NCBI RefSeq assembly: GCF_014652435.1
Contig: NZ_BMYU01000002.1
Coordinates: forward strand, 558,001 to 622,000
From: Cognatundibacterium squillarum
GTDB lineage: Bacteria; Pseudomonadota; Gammaproteobacteria; Burkholderiales; Burkholderiaceae_D
Direction of reading: 5' to 3'
Length of the DNA stretch: 64,000 bases
Every line of letters begins with the position of its first letter. Position 1 is the stretch's first letter. The notes under the pieces were generated by a model. That model searched no databases and was not told where the DNA came from. It worked only from the letters and a program-made list of their open reading frames with translations. Positions 36,776 to 45,143 of the stretch are shown here, piece by piece. Made by a program: the position numbers and the translations under genes.

Positions 36776-37000
36776 GACATGACAAATGCCGTAAAAATGA
36801 AAGAATTATTAATTTTCTTAAAGAAATGCCGGATATTTCTGTTCTTTCTGTCTTATTGCCGTGTGACAATGCCACAGAGCAAAGATTAGCACTGTTATAA
36901 TCATCCGCGCCCGATATGCGCCATATCAGAACCAGCCTCTGCGGGCGCTGCGATCATGCTGTTTAATATAAATTTTACAAATATCATCCGGATTTTCGCG

Positions 37001-37945
37001 ATGGCAAAGCACGAGAACAATCACCCCTTTCCGGCAATCTGCGCCACCGCATCCGCACCTGCGCGCAAAGCGCGGCGTCCGCGTCTTTTGCGTGTGCTGC
37101 CCGCATGGCTGCTGCTGGCTGCCTGCGGCACGGTACAGGCAGAGGAAATGACAATCAGATGGCAAATGCCGGATTTTCCGCCAACCATTATTTCCAGCGG
37201 TCCGCAAAAAGGCATGGGTTATGCTGAGGTCTTTTTACGGTATTTCATTGCACACACGCCGGATATCAAACACGTCATTGAGCCATCCAGTATGTCGCGG
37301 GTATTCGGGCTGATGCGTCAGGGTGAACTGGTGTGCGAACCCAGTCTGATCAAAACGCCGGAACGCGAAACCTACGTGGATTTCAGCGGCCCGGTGGAAT
37401 TTGTACTCACGCACCATGTCGTATTGCCGGTCGCACTGCTGCCGAAACTCGCGCCGTATCGCAATGCCAAAGGCGAAGTTGATATGAGCAAGCTGGTGCG
37501 GGACCCTGGCCTGACCACGGTACGTCAGGAAAAACGCGGTTATCCGCCGCCGGTGTTAACTGCGTTTGAAGCGGCCGCCGGACAAAAAAATGTGATCGTT
37601 ACCAGCGATGACGGACAGGCGGCATTCCGCCAGATTGCCACCGGCTGGGTCAGCTATGTAGTGGCCTATGCCGACGAAGCCAACTGGTATGCCAGACAGC
37701 TGGAAACACCGCTGAAACTGGCGTATGTACCGATTGCCGGTTTGCCGGAATACACGATAGGCTATGTCGGCTGCACCAAAAGCCCGTGGGGCAAGCAAGT
37801 GATACAACGTGTTAACGAAGTAGTGGCGAAGGCCGGAAAACGTCCGCCGTGGATTGACGCGGAAGCGGGCTTTCTGGATCCGGAAGCCGCTAAGCGCTTT
37901 GAAGTGATTTATGCGCGGCACTCCCCGTTTCGTCATCATAAATAA
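37001..37945 (+). CDS. Periplasmic solute-binding protein-like, TIGR02285-type
   Basis: 314-residue exported protein of the family-3 binding fold. The N-terminus is unusually long and basic before the hydrophobic segment (about 34-48); LLLAAC is a lipobox-like sequence and VQA-EE a possible signal peptidase site, so it may be a lipoprotein or a soluble periplasmic protein. After processing, it runs TIRWQMPDFPPTIIS and MGYAEVFLRYFI, with CEPSLIKTPERE and YTIGYVGCTKSPWG later. The start at 37001 is chosen over 36956. It lies 29 bp before a diguanylate cyclase gene; no transporter genes are present. The cyclase probably receives its signal. Confidence 0.83.
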   Translation: MAKHENNHPFPAICATASAPARKARRPRLLRVLPAWLLLAACGTVQAEEMTIRWQMPDFPPTIISSGPQKGMGYAEVFLRYFIAHTPDIKHVIEPSSMSRVFGLMRQGELVCEPSLIKTPERETYVDFSGPVEFVLTHHVVLPVALLPKLAPYRNAKGEVDMSKLVRDPGLTTVRQEKRGYPPPVLTAFEAAAGQKNVIVTSDDGQAAFRQIATGWVSYVVAYADEANWYARQLETPLKLAYVPIAGLPEYTIGYVGCTKSPWGKQVIQRVNEVVAKAGKRPPWIDAEAGFLDPEAAKRFEVIYARHSPFRHHK

Positions 37946-37974
37946 ACCAGTTGATATTCCACGGACAACAGCAA

Positions 37975-39246
37975 ATGAATCATCGTCTCGCGCGTCGTAT
38001 GCTGGCCTGGATTCTCGCGATCAGCGCTGTTGCCGCGCTGATCGCTACGTCCATACAATTGTTTTTTGATTACCGGCGTGACCTGTCTGAACTGGAACAA
38101 GGCATGCATTACATCGAACAGAACCAGTTACCGGGCTTGTCTGATGCCGCATGGAATTTCAATATCCCCAGTATGCAACTGCAGCTGGACGGTATCGGCC
38201 GCTCGCAGTGGGTTTCCGGTGCCAGCATTCAGTACGGACCAAAGCAGGCTGCAGAACTGAAAACCGGCACGGTCAGCGGCAGCAAACCGTTTTCGTTTGA
38301 ATTACACAGAAACGGTGCGATAGTCGGCACCATTTATATCTGGCCGAATCTGGATGTGCTGTACCGCCGCACAGTAGACCGCTTTGTGATTGTGCTGAGC
38401 ACGCAAATTGGCAAATCGCTGATCACCACTTTCAGTATTTTTGTGCTGATGACCTGGCTGATTACAAGGCCACTGACGCAAATGGCGCAGTTCGCACAAA
38501 GCTTTCAGCCCGGTCAGTTATTCCGCCCTTTCCGCCTGCGCCGCCGCGAAACCGCATCACCGGATGAATTAACCGTGCTGGTGGATGCACTGAACGATGC
38601 TTATCAGCGCATACAAAAAGCCCATGAATTTGAAGTGCAGCATGCAGAAATTCTGAGTCGTGAAGTCGAAGCGCGCACCAGAGAACTCAGCCTCGCACAT
38701 CAGGAACTGGCCAGATTGTCCGTGACCGATAAGCTGACCGGGATTTTTAACCGCGCCGGACTGGATGAAGCCCTGCAAACTGCCATCAGTCAGGCACGGC
38801 AAACGCAGCGCCCGTTGTCACTAATCATGACCGACATTGATCATTTCAAACAGGTCAATGACCAGCATGGCCACCTGACCGGCGATCAGTTGCTGCAGGA
38901 ATTTGCGCGCGTCCTGCGCCAGACCATACCGCCAACCGCAATTCCCGGGCGCTGGGGTGGCGAAGAGTTTCTGATCATCTGCCCCGGCAGCGATCAGGAA
39001 CAAACCTGCGCGTTGGCAGAACAATTACGCAGCACCATCGCAAGCCACGTCTTCCCCGTCGTCGGCCATAAAACCAGCAGCTTCGGCGTCGCCAGCCTCA
39101 CCGCCACCGACAGCAGCAACGACCTGCTCAGAAACGCCGACGACGCACTGTATGAAGCCAAACGTAAGGGGCGGAATCAGGTGGCGGCTGCGCAGGATCG
39201 CGATACCACCAGTCTGCAAGGCATTACAGACCAGGCAATTTCCTGA
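37975..39246 (+). CDS. Membrane diguanylate cyclase
   Basis: 423-residue enzyme predicted to make c-di-GMP. Membrane helices at about 10-30 and 142-165 flank a periplasmic domain of about 110 residues. A HAMP-like region and a coiled coil (about 165-255) lead to a GGDEF domain starting LSVTDKLTGIFNRAGL with the catalytic motif RWGGEEFLIICP. No RxxD inhibitory site is seen just before it. The frame extends upstream to a TTG at 37951; the ATG at 37975 behind GGACA is preferred. It follows the solute-binding gene at 37001 and probably forms an operon with it. Confidence 0.9.
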   Translation: MNHRLARRMLAWILAISAVAALIATSIQLFFDYRRDLSELEQGMHYIEQNQLPGLSDAAWNFNIPSMQLQLDGIGRSQWVSGASIQYGPKQAAELKTGTVSGSKPFSFELHRNGAIVGTIYIWPNLDVLYRRTVDRFVIVLSTQIGKSLITTFSIFVLMTWLITRPLTQMAQFAQSFQPGQLFRPFRLRRRETASPDELTVLVDALNDAYQRIQKAHEFEVQHAEILSREVEARTRELSLAHQELARLSVTDKLTGIFNRAGLDEALQTAISQARQTQRPLSLIMTDIDHFKQVNDQHGHLTGDQLLQEFARVLRQTIPPTAIPGRWGGEEFLIICPGSDQEQTCALAEQLRSTIASHVFPVVGHKTSSFGVASLTATDSSNDLLRNADDALYEAKRKGRNQVAAAQDRDTTSLQGITDQAIS

Positions 39247-39556
39247 CGCATTCGCAGCGGGGGCAGCATTAGTGCTCCCGTTATTGATACCGTTATTGAT
39301 ACCGTTATTGCTCCCGTGTTTTCTCTTCACATCGTTTTCCGGTAAATCCGGATTGTCGGAAAAAACAATTTCCGCACCCCCGCTGCTGCCTCCGCACAAC
39401 GCAAATTCCGACGCCGGCCCGCTCAGTTTCAAGCTGCTCAATTACTCGAAATTTTCGAGCAATTCGGTCTGATTAATCGATTTGAAAGAGCATTGGACGA
39501 TCCCTACACTAAGGATGTCGCGCACTTCTGTACGACATTTTTTCAGGAGATCAGCA
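39247..39556. other. Intergenic region upstream of hpf
   Basis: 310 bp without a gene. It holds 12-bp tandem repeats (39278-39310) and an inverted repeat CTCGAAA-T-TTTCGAG (39445-39459). The hpf promoter lies somewhere in the last 120 bp; I could not identify a sigma-54 site that fits well. Confidence 0.5.
39278..39310 (+). repeat. Short tandem repeat, 12-bp unit
   Basis: CCGTTATTGATA occurs twice in full and then as a partial CCGTTATTG, flanked on both sides by GCTCCCG-like sequence. Confidence 0.8.
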
Positions 39557-39934
39557 ATGCAAATCGATATCCACGCACGCGGCTTTGAACTGACCGAGGG
39601 TTTGCGTGAGCATACTTTCCGCCGCTTAAAATTTGCCACCGACCGGGCGCTGGACGAAGTGCGTACCGTGAAAGTCCGGCTCTCGGATGTGAACGGGCCG
39701 CGCGGCGGGGAAGACAAGCATTGCCTGATTCAGATTCCTCTGGCGGGTCGTCAGCAAATTCTGGTGCACGATACCGAAACAGATATGTACGTTGCGATTG
39801 ACCGTGCGATAGGCCGTGCAGAACATTTGCTGGCGAAGCGCATAGGCCGCAAACGCGAACATCATCATGTGCAGCATAAACACTGGCCTGCGCCACAGGC
39901 AGACAGCGACACTGCAACCGAAACGAATAACTGA
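39557..39934 (+). CDS. hpf: Ribosome hibernation-promoting factor (HPF/RaiA family)
   Basis: 125-residue short-type hibernation factor that binds the 30S decoding channel in stationary phase. It begins MQIDIHARGFELTEGLREHTF and has the family pattern of VRLSDVNGPRGGEDKHCLIQI and YVAIDRAIGRAEHLLAKRIG. The histidine-rich tail (HHHVQHKHW) is unusual and may bind metal. The ATG at 39557 follows TTCAGGAGATCAGCA. A TerB-like gene starts 8 bp after it, so the pair is probably co-transcribed. Confidence 0.9.
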   Translation: MQIDIHARGFELTEGLREHTFRRLKFATDRALDEVRTVKVRLSDVNGPRGGEDKHCLIQIPLAGRQQILVHDTETDMYVAIDRAIGRAEHLLAKRIGRKREHHHVQHKHWPAPQADSDTATETNN

Positions 39935-39942
39935 GCGAGGAT

Positions 39943-40437
39943 ATGATGCGACGCTATGAAAAAGACAGCCCGCAGGCAATGGCAAGAATCGTTGCGCTGG
40001 CGATGCTGGTAGACGGTGGTCTGGATAAATCAGAACTGGAACTGGTGGCGGGCTATGAAATTGTCCGCAAGCTGGGATTAAGTGAAGATGAATTTGAAGG
40101 CATCGTGCATATCTTGTGTGAGGATATTCTGGTTTGCGGTGCGCGTTACGGCCAGATTGAAATCACGCTGGATCAGATTGACAGTCTGCTGGAAGAAATT
40201 GAAGACCCGCAATTGCGTAAATTATTGCTGGCGTGGATGGTCGCAATTGTGGATGCCGATCAGCGCGTCAGCGATGGCGAAGCCGTACTGATTTCAAGGG
40301 CGCTTGAACGCTGGATGCTGGATCTGGTAACGCTGGGTGATGCAAGGATGAGCGAAAGCCAACCTGTTGCAGCGCCGGCGTTCACCACTGCAGCGCCGGC
40401 TAAGCGCCACCACTCTATTCTCGAAATTCATTATTAG
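39943..40437 (+). CDS. TerB-like protein
   Basis: 164-residue, largely helical and acidic protein. It has MARIVALAMLVDGGLDKSELE, GLSEDEFEGIVHILC and VAIVDADQRVSDGEAVLI, the repeated EF-like helical pattern of the TerB/DjlA-type family (tellurite-resistance-associated domain, metal binding). It lies 8 bp after hpf with a GAGGAT ribosome site. No other ter genes are near. A regulatory role with the hibernation factor under stress is possible but not established. Confidence 0.75.
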   Translation: MMRRYEKDSPQAMARIVALAMLVDGGLDKSELELVAGYEIVRKLGLSEDEFEGIVHILCEDILVCGARYGQIEITLDQIDSLLEEIEDPQLRKLLLAWMVAIVDADQRVSDGEAVLISRALERWMLDLVTLGDARMSESQPVAAPAFTTAAPAKRHHSILEIHY

Positions 40438-40509
40438 TAGCCCTGTGACGCTGCATGACAGCCCCCGCAAACAACGGGGGCACCATGCCGCGTCGCAGGC
40501 ATATTGCGT

Positions 40510-41085
40510 ATGCCGAAAAAACTTTTACGCCGCATCCTTCCAGACCGGCAAACCATAGAACGGATTCCGGTCAGTCGTCGTTTCAGTCAGCGCTTTGACC
40601 GCCCCGGCTTGTGGCTGATAGAACGCGAAGCGATCGCACGCGGGCTGGCCGTGGGTGTGTTGTGCGGCATGATACCGGGACCGCTGCAAATGATTGCTGC
40701 AATCAGTTGCGCATTTTTGTTCCGGCTGAATTTACCAATGGCGGTGGTCGGCACATTTCTGACCAATCCTTTCACCATCGTACCGATTTACATGGCTGCT
40801 TACGGTATCGGCCAGTGGCTGTCGGGTGGCCATGCTTCCGGTGCGGAGTGGCATCAGATTCCGGCGCTGCCGCAAACCGACTGGCAGTCGCCGCTCAGCG
40901 GTGCGCAGGCGTGGTGGCAGTGGATCATGGATTTAGGCATGCCGTGGGTGACGGGTATGCTGGTGTTGTCGGTCAGTCTGGCCTTGCTGAGTTATATGGT
41001 GATGCAGATAGTCTGGCGCGGCAGCCGTTACTGGCACTTAACGCAATTGCAAACCCGCCGCCGGCACCGCACGGCAAACAGTTAA
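40510..41085 (+). CDS. DUF2062 membrane protein
   Basis: 191-residue membrane protein of the DUF2062 family. Motif GLAVGVLCGMIPGPLQM is followed by a hydrophobic helix and PMAVVGTFLTNPFT, with additional membrane segments near the C-terminus (about 145-170). The function is unknown. The ATG at 40510 follows GTCGCAGGCATATTGCGT; an in-frame TTG at 40504 is less likely. It is probably separate from the hpf operon (72-bp gap). Confidence 0.85.
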   Translation: MPKKLLRRILPDRQTIERIPVSRRFSQRFDRPGLWLIEREAIARGLAVGVLCGMIPGPLQMIAAISCAFLFRLNLPMAVVGTFLTNPFTIVPIYMAAYGIGQWLSGGHASGAEWHQIPALPQTDWQSPLSGAQAWWQWIMDLGMPWVTGMLVLSVSLALLSYMVMQIVWRGSRYWHLTQLQTRRRHRTANS

Positions 41086-41127
41086 AATAGTGTCTCTCCA
41101 GTATCAACCGCACCGGAAAGGCATGCC

Positions 41128-42036
41128 ATGGCGTCGTTAAATTACAAGCATTTGCGCTATTACTGGATGGTGGCGAAGACCGGCAGCATTGCCAAAGCCG
41201 CAGAGCAATTGCATCTGACTCCGCATGCCGTCAGTGGCCAGATCAAAGAATTTGAACAGCAGCTGGGCGTGGAATTGTTTAAAAAGTCGGGACGCAATCT
41301 GAGTCTGACCGAAGCCGGGCAACGCATCATGGTGTATGCCGACGATATTTTTACCACCGGCGATCAGTTGCTCGATGTATTGCGCAATCAGATGCAGGCG
41401 CGGCGGCGTCCGTTCCGGGTCGGGATTGCGGACTCTGTGCCCAAGGTGGTGGCGTATAAGTTACTGGAACCGGCGCTGCAAATCAGTGATCCGGTCAGCC
41501 TGCACTGCCGCGAAGGCAGGCTGGAATTGCTGCTGGCCGATCTGGCTTTGCACAAACTCGATGCGGTGATTGCAGACCGTCCGTTAAGCAGTGTCAGCAA
41601 TCAGATCAGCGTGCGCGCCTTCAGTCATCTGCTGGGCAAATCGGGACTCACTGTCTTTGCCGAAGCGGGGCTGGCAAAACAATATCCGGGCAAGGATCCG
41701 GCCTGTCTGAAGGGTGCACCGTTTCTGATTCCCGGCGAAGATGCCGCTGTCCACAGCAAAATCCTGCGCTGGATGTCGGATCAGCAATTGCAAGCTGTGA
41801 TCATCGGTGAATTCGATGACGGCGCATTGATGAAAGCCTTTGGCCGCGCCGGTACCGGTTTCTTCTTTGCACCCACTGCCGTCAAACAGGATGTGATCAG
41901 CCAGTACGGCGTTAAAGCGGTATTTGACATCCCGGATCTGACCGAAGAAATCTATGTTCTGACCACCGAACGCAGGCTGCAGGACCCTGCTGTGATGGCG
42001 ATCAGCAAGCATGCGCAGCAGGATACGTTTGCGTAA
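41128..42036 (+). CDS. nhaR: LysR-type regulator, NhaR-like
   Basis: 302-residue LysR regulator. The HTH is MASLNYKHLRYYWMVAKTGS, then IAKAAEQLHLTPHAVSGQIK; ELFKKSGRNLSLTEAGQ completes the DNA-binding part. The overall pattern (HLRYFW start and RNLSLTEAG) matches NhaR, the activator of the sodium/proton antiporter nhaA. No antiporter gene is in the window, so the targets are elsewhere. The effector domain contains PFRVGIADSVPK and GTGFFFAPTAV. Repeat copy 6 follows. Confidence 0.85.
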   Translation: MASLNYKHLRYYWMVAKTGSIAKAAEQLHLTPHAVSGQIKEFEQQLGVELFKKSGRNLSLTEAGQRIMVYADDIFTTGDQLLDVLRNQMQARRRPFRVGIADSVPKVVAYKLLEPALQISDPVSLHCREGRLELLLADLALHKLDAVIADRPLSSVSNQISVRAFSHLLGKSGLTVFAEAGLAKQYPGKDPACLKGAPFLIPGEDAAVHSKILRWMSDQQLQAVIIGEFDDGALMKAFGRAGTGFFFAPTAVKQDVISQYGVKAVFDIPDLTEEIYVLTTERRLQDPAVMAISKHAQQDTFA

Positions 42037-42084
42037 CTGCGGCACCGGCTGAAAACCACCCGAAAACCGCCAAAACTACCCAAA

Positions 42085-42167
42085 ATGCGGTGTTCAGCAC
42101 AGCGATCCGGCGGTCGTCGGCAGAAAGTCCGGCTCTCCGGAAATGCCGGATGCGGACTTCTGCACAA
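42085..42167 (+). repeat. Dispersed 83-bp repeat, copy 6
   Basis: The best-preserved copy. It starts ATGCGGTGTTCAGCACAGC and ends with the direct repeat ATGCGGACTTCTGCACAA. The core is CGGTCGTCGGCAGAAAGTCC, then GGCTCTCCGGA. It lies between the convergent nhaR and small secreted protein genes. Confidence 0.88.
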
Positions 42168-42188
42168 TCAAACCCATTCCTGCAAGGC

Positions 42189-42761
42189 TCAGCGTGCTTT
42201 GCTTTGCCATTCCGGATGCTGCTGGCGGAGTTCCTGCTCCAGCGCGGCGAGGCGTCTGGCTTTGTCTTCCATTTTTGCGATGGAAGCAGGATCAATACCC
42301 ATCTGACGGCCGCGTTCGATGTCGGCTTGCAGACGCGGTACTTCCTGCTGTGCAGCGCTGGCAAAGGACGCCAGCAATTGCTGATGCTGGTTCGCTTCGT
42401 AACGCTGATAAGCTTGCGGGTCTGCCAGTTCAGCAACGCTCGGCTGAACTGCGGAAACCGTATCGCGCTGCAGCGGCGGGCTGCGGGGATCGCCGTTGCG
42501 GGTAGCGGCCAGACTTTGCGCTGCCGCTTGCTGCGGGCCGTAGTCCGGCATAGGCACACGTCTGAGTTCCGGAAACGGTGGCGGCCAGCTGGCCGTCTGC
42601 AGCGGCTCTTCCGTTGCCTTTGTTCCGGCAGCTGCGGTTTTGCTGGCCGGTGATTGCTGAGTATTCTGTATGGTTTCGCTGTCGCCATCCGCTGTCAGCC
42701 AGCGCAGCGTCAGCATTGCCAGCACCGCCAGTGCACCGGCCTTCATCCATTTGCGCATCAT
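42189..42761 (-). CDS. Small secreted protein of the phospholipase/parvulin operon
   Basis: 190-residue exported or membrane-anchored protein that I do not recognise. A single hydrophobic segment (about 7-23) is followed by a Pro/Gln-rich linker and a helical C-terminal part (about 105-190) rich in Gln, Arg and Glu. It overlaps the upstream parvulin gene by 4 bp (ATGA), so it is translationally coupled. Its layout, one anchor, a proline-rich linker and a helical periplasmic domain, resembles membrane-anchored helical chaperones such as lipase foldases; this is a similarity of layout only. Confidence 0.75.
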   Translation of the reverse strand: MMRKWMKAGALAVLAMLTLRWLTADGDSETIQNTQQSPASKTAAAGTKATEEPLQTASWPPPFPELRRVPMPDYGPQQAAAQSLAATRNGDPRSPPLQRDTVSAVQPSVAELADPQAYQRYEANQHQQLLASFASAAQQEVPRLQADIERGRQMGIDPASIAKMEDKARRLAALEQELRQQHPEWQSKAR

Positions 42762-44119
42762 GACTTATCTCCGTTGCGGCGGATGTCGTGTTGCGCTGCC
42801 AGTCTTGCCTCCTGCTGCATGCGCTGCATTTGCTGCACGGCTTTTTGCTGTGCAATGGCACGGCTGGCCTGATAGCGCACGGTTTCAGAGTTTTCCGGCT
42901 GATAACCATACTCACGCTGGCTGACTAACAGAATTTCATAATACGCATGTTCATTTGCCGCGACTGCCGCACGGAAAGGCGGGGACACGACGCCGGGTTC
43001 CTGCATCATCGCCAGTTCCTGCAGCCAGCTGAGTTTGCCTTCGTGCAGAATTTTTCCGAGATCGCCCCCACTAACCGCATCCGGCGCAATCGAGTAGCGG
43101 CGTGCCAGCGTTGCGAAATCCTGTCCGCTGCGGGCTGCCTGCAGCACTTTGTCAGCAGTCGCCTGATCCGGAACGCGGAGATGGCGTGCCGTAATCCACG
43201 CGATACGGCGAAACTCCGCTTTGTGCTCGCGATAGTAAGCCTGAATCTCGCGCTGACTGACTTGCTTTGCGAGCTGATTCAGCACCGGACTTTCGCTGTC
43301 GATATCAGCACCGATACCGTGTAAGGCCATCACTGCCTGCACTTTGTTTTGTGTGCGCAGTGCTTCACGCAAATCATTCACAGCCGCTTGCCCGAATTGT
43401 TGTTCGGCCCACTGGCGCACATACAATTGCCCCAGCATCAGCCATGCCTGCTGACGGACAAAATGATTATCACGGTTGAAGATCGCCACTCTGCCCTGCA
43501 CATTCTGACGGGCGTATACATCTGCCAGTGTGATTACACCATCCGGTGCCAGCGGGCTGCGCAGCAGTACCCATTGTTTTGCCTGCGCCAGTTGCTTGTC
43601 ATTGAAGCGGTATTCCGCAATCACCTGACCGGCGGAGCCAAGCAATTGCTGCCAGTCGTTTGCGGTGAGGCTGGCTTCCGCGCTGACCTTCCCCTGCAGA
43701 CTGCCACCGGGTAAGGCTTTCAGGCTGGCTTCGATCTGCGTCTGATACACGCTGCGTAAGGCCGCAGCCAGCTGATCGTCGCTGGCAACAGACGGATCAA
43801 AACCGACGCGGCGTGCACCGGCGTACACATCATACTGATCAAAACGCGCAGCGTTTTTTGCCAGCAGATGCTTTTGCGTCAGTAATTCTTCCAGCACTGC
43901 AGTTTCTGTGATTTGTTTATCCTGCTGCTGACGCAGGCGTGTCATCACTTCCAGTGTTAACGGAGACAGCGGCTGTCCCTGACTGCGGGTAAGCGCTGTT
44001 TGCTGCGGTAGCGCAGCGCTGCTGTCCGGCAAACCTAAACATAACAAACTGCCTGCCAGCAGCAGGCAGTTTGTTAACTGTTTAGTCTGCGTAAATATAC
44101 GATTACGCAGGCGGAACAT
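42758..44119 (-). CDS. Exported parvulin-type peptidyl-prolyl isomerase
   Basis: 453-residue periplasmic folding factor. Signal peptide residues about 1-35. A long N-terminal helical chaperone part precedes a parvulin domain (about 310-400) with YYREHKAEFRRIAWITARHL, FATLARRYSIAPDAVSGGDLG and GVVSPPFRAAV. It starts immediately after the stop of the phospholipase C-like gene (1-bp spacer) and overlaps the next gene by 4 bp. A dedicated isomerase for folding the co-encoded exported enzyme is a reasonable inference. Confidence 0.85.
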   Translation of the reverse strand: MFRLRNRIFTQTKQLTNCLLLAGSLLCLGLPDSSAALPQQTALTRSQGQPLSPLTLEVMTRLRQQQDKQITETAVLEELLTQKHLLAKNAARFDQYDVYAGARRVGFDPSVASDDQLAAALRSVYQTQIEASLKALPGGSLQGKVSAEASLTANDWQQLLGSAGQVIAEYRFNDKQLAQAKQWVLLRSPLAPDGVITLADVYARQNVQGRVAIFNRDNHFVRQQAWLMLGQLYVRQWAEQQFGQAAVNDLREALRTQNKVQAVMALHGIGADIDSESPVLNQLAKQVSQREIQAYYREHKAEFRRIAWITARHLRVPDQATADKVLQAARSGQDFATLARRYSIAPDAVSGGDLGKILHEGKLSWLQELAMMQEPGVVSPPFRAAVAANEHAYYEILLVSQREYGYQPENSETVRYQASRAIAQQKAVQQMQRMQQEARLAAQHDIRRNGDKS

Positions 44120-44120
44120 A

Positions 44121-45143
44121 TCAGCTCGCCAGACGATCAGCAGCTCGGTTCAGTACATGTACCAGCATCGCAATGGCGTGCGGCACGACCATTTTTCCGA
44201 CGCGGACGCGGTCATTCTGGTCTGTGGATGACAACACGATGCCACCGTTTTTGTACGAGTAAGTGCCGCCCTGCGTCAGCAGAGGACGAATATCATTCGA
44301 ACCGGCAGGTACCGGTGTGAAATCGTTCAGCGCTGCTTTAACCAGTGCCGGATCATTCAGTTTCTGGCTGTAGTAATAGTCGTTCACCCATTGTTCCCAG
44401 CCGGAATGGTTGTTAGCCGACGTAGTCCAGGTGTGATGCGGTTGCAGCAAGTCGGTGGAGTGCATGACGAAACCCAGACTTTGCAGACTTGGCGCGGTCA
44501 GGAATTGCTGGAACCAGTATTGCGCCAGATTATCAATCGGCTGAAACGGTGCGGTTTCAAAGTCAGCATACATTTGCGGTGTGGAATAACCACCCAGACG
44601 GTAATGGGCTTCGGTCACGCCATAGCTGTTGTACTTACTGCTGTCACCGAACCAGCCTTTCATGCCGCCGGGGCCGTCATCCAGATAGTCACCGACCAGC
44701 CATGTGGCGGCCAGTTTATCCACATCACCGGCCACGGTCAGTTTGGCGTAGTTGTAACCGCCAAACGGGTTGCCGTGTACGTCCGGACCCGAAGTATGGT
44801 TCTGGAAATGCCAGTAAGACGTGTATTTGACGATGCTTTGCGCCGCGCCCCAGACCGGTGCCAGCACACAGCTGCCGGTCGTCGCACCGCACAGATAGGT
44901 GTCGGCAAAATCATCGACATCGTAAGCACCCTGCCCCATTGCAGTGGCGAACTGATCGACCGTAATCCCTGCTTTCGCTAAACCAGCCTGCAGTTTGGCG
45001 AAATTGGTTTTATCCGGATTATTTTTCATGAAGGTGACAGCATCCATCGCGATACGGCGATGGGTTTCCTGCTGAAATGCCATGGCTGGCAAACTGGCGC
45101 ACAGAGCGAGACTCAGCACTGTCGCTTTGAAGACTGATTTCAT
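44121..45143 (-). CDS. Exported zinc-dependent phospholipase C / S1-P1 nuclease-fold protein
   Basis: 340-residue secreted enzyme-like protein. Signal peptide about residues 1-22 (VLSLALCASLPAMAF), so the mature protein begins with a potential zinc ligand region. Histidines suited to a trinuclear zinc site occur in QETHRRIAMDA, SYWHFQNHTSG, HSTDLLQPHHTW and NHSGWEQWVN. This resembles bacterial zinc phospholipase C/P1 nuclease folds, but similarity is distant. The ATG at 45143 follows GGAAAAAGCA. It is the first gene of a three-gene operon with a parvulin and a small secreted protein. Confidence 0.75.
   Translation of the reverse strand: MKSVFKATVLSLALCASLPAMAFQQETHRRIAMDAVTFMKNNPDKTNFAKLQAGLAKAGITVDQFATAMGQGAYDVDDFADTYLCGATTGSCVLAPVWGAAQSIVKYTSYWHFQNHTSGPDVHGNPFGGYNYAKLTVAGDVDKLAATWLVGDYLDDGPGGMKGWFGDSSKYNSYGVTEAHYRLGGYSTPQMYADFETAPFQPIDNLAQYWFQQFLTAPSLQSLGFVMHSTDLLQPHHTWTTSANNHSGWEQWVNDYYYSQKLNDPALVKAALNDFTPVPAGSNDIRPLLTQGGTYSYKNGGIVLSSTDQNDRVRVGKMVVPHAIAMLVHVLNRAADRLAS

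Noticed and set aside
39482..39556. Sigma-54 promoter for hpf
   Set aside because: GGACGATCCCTACAC has the GG but lacks the GC at the correct distance.
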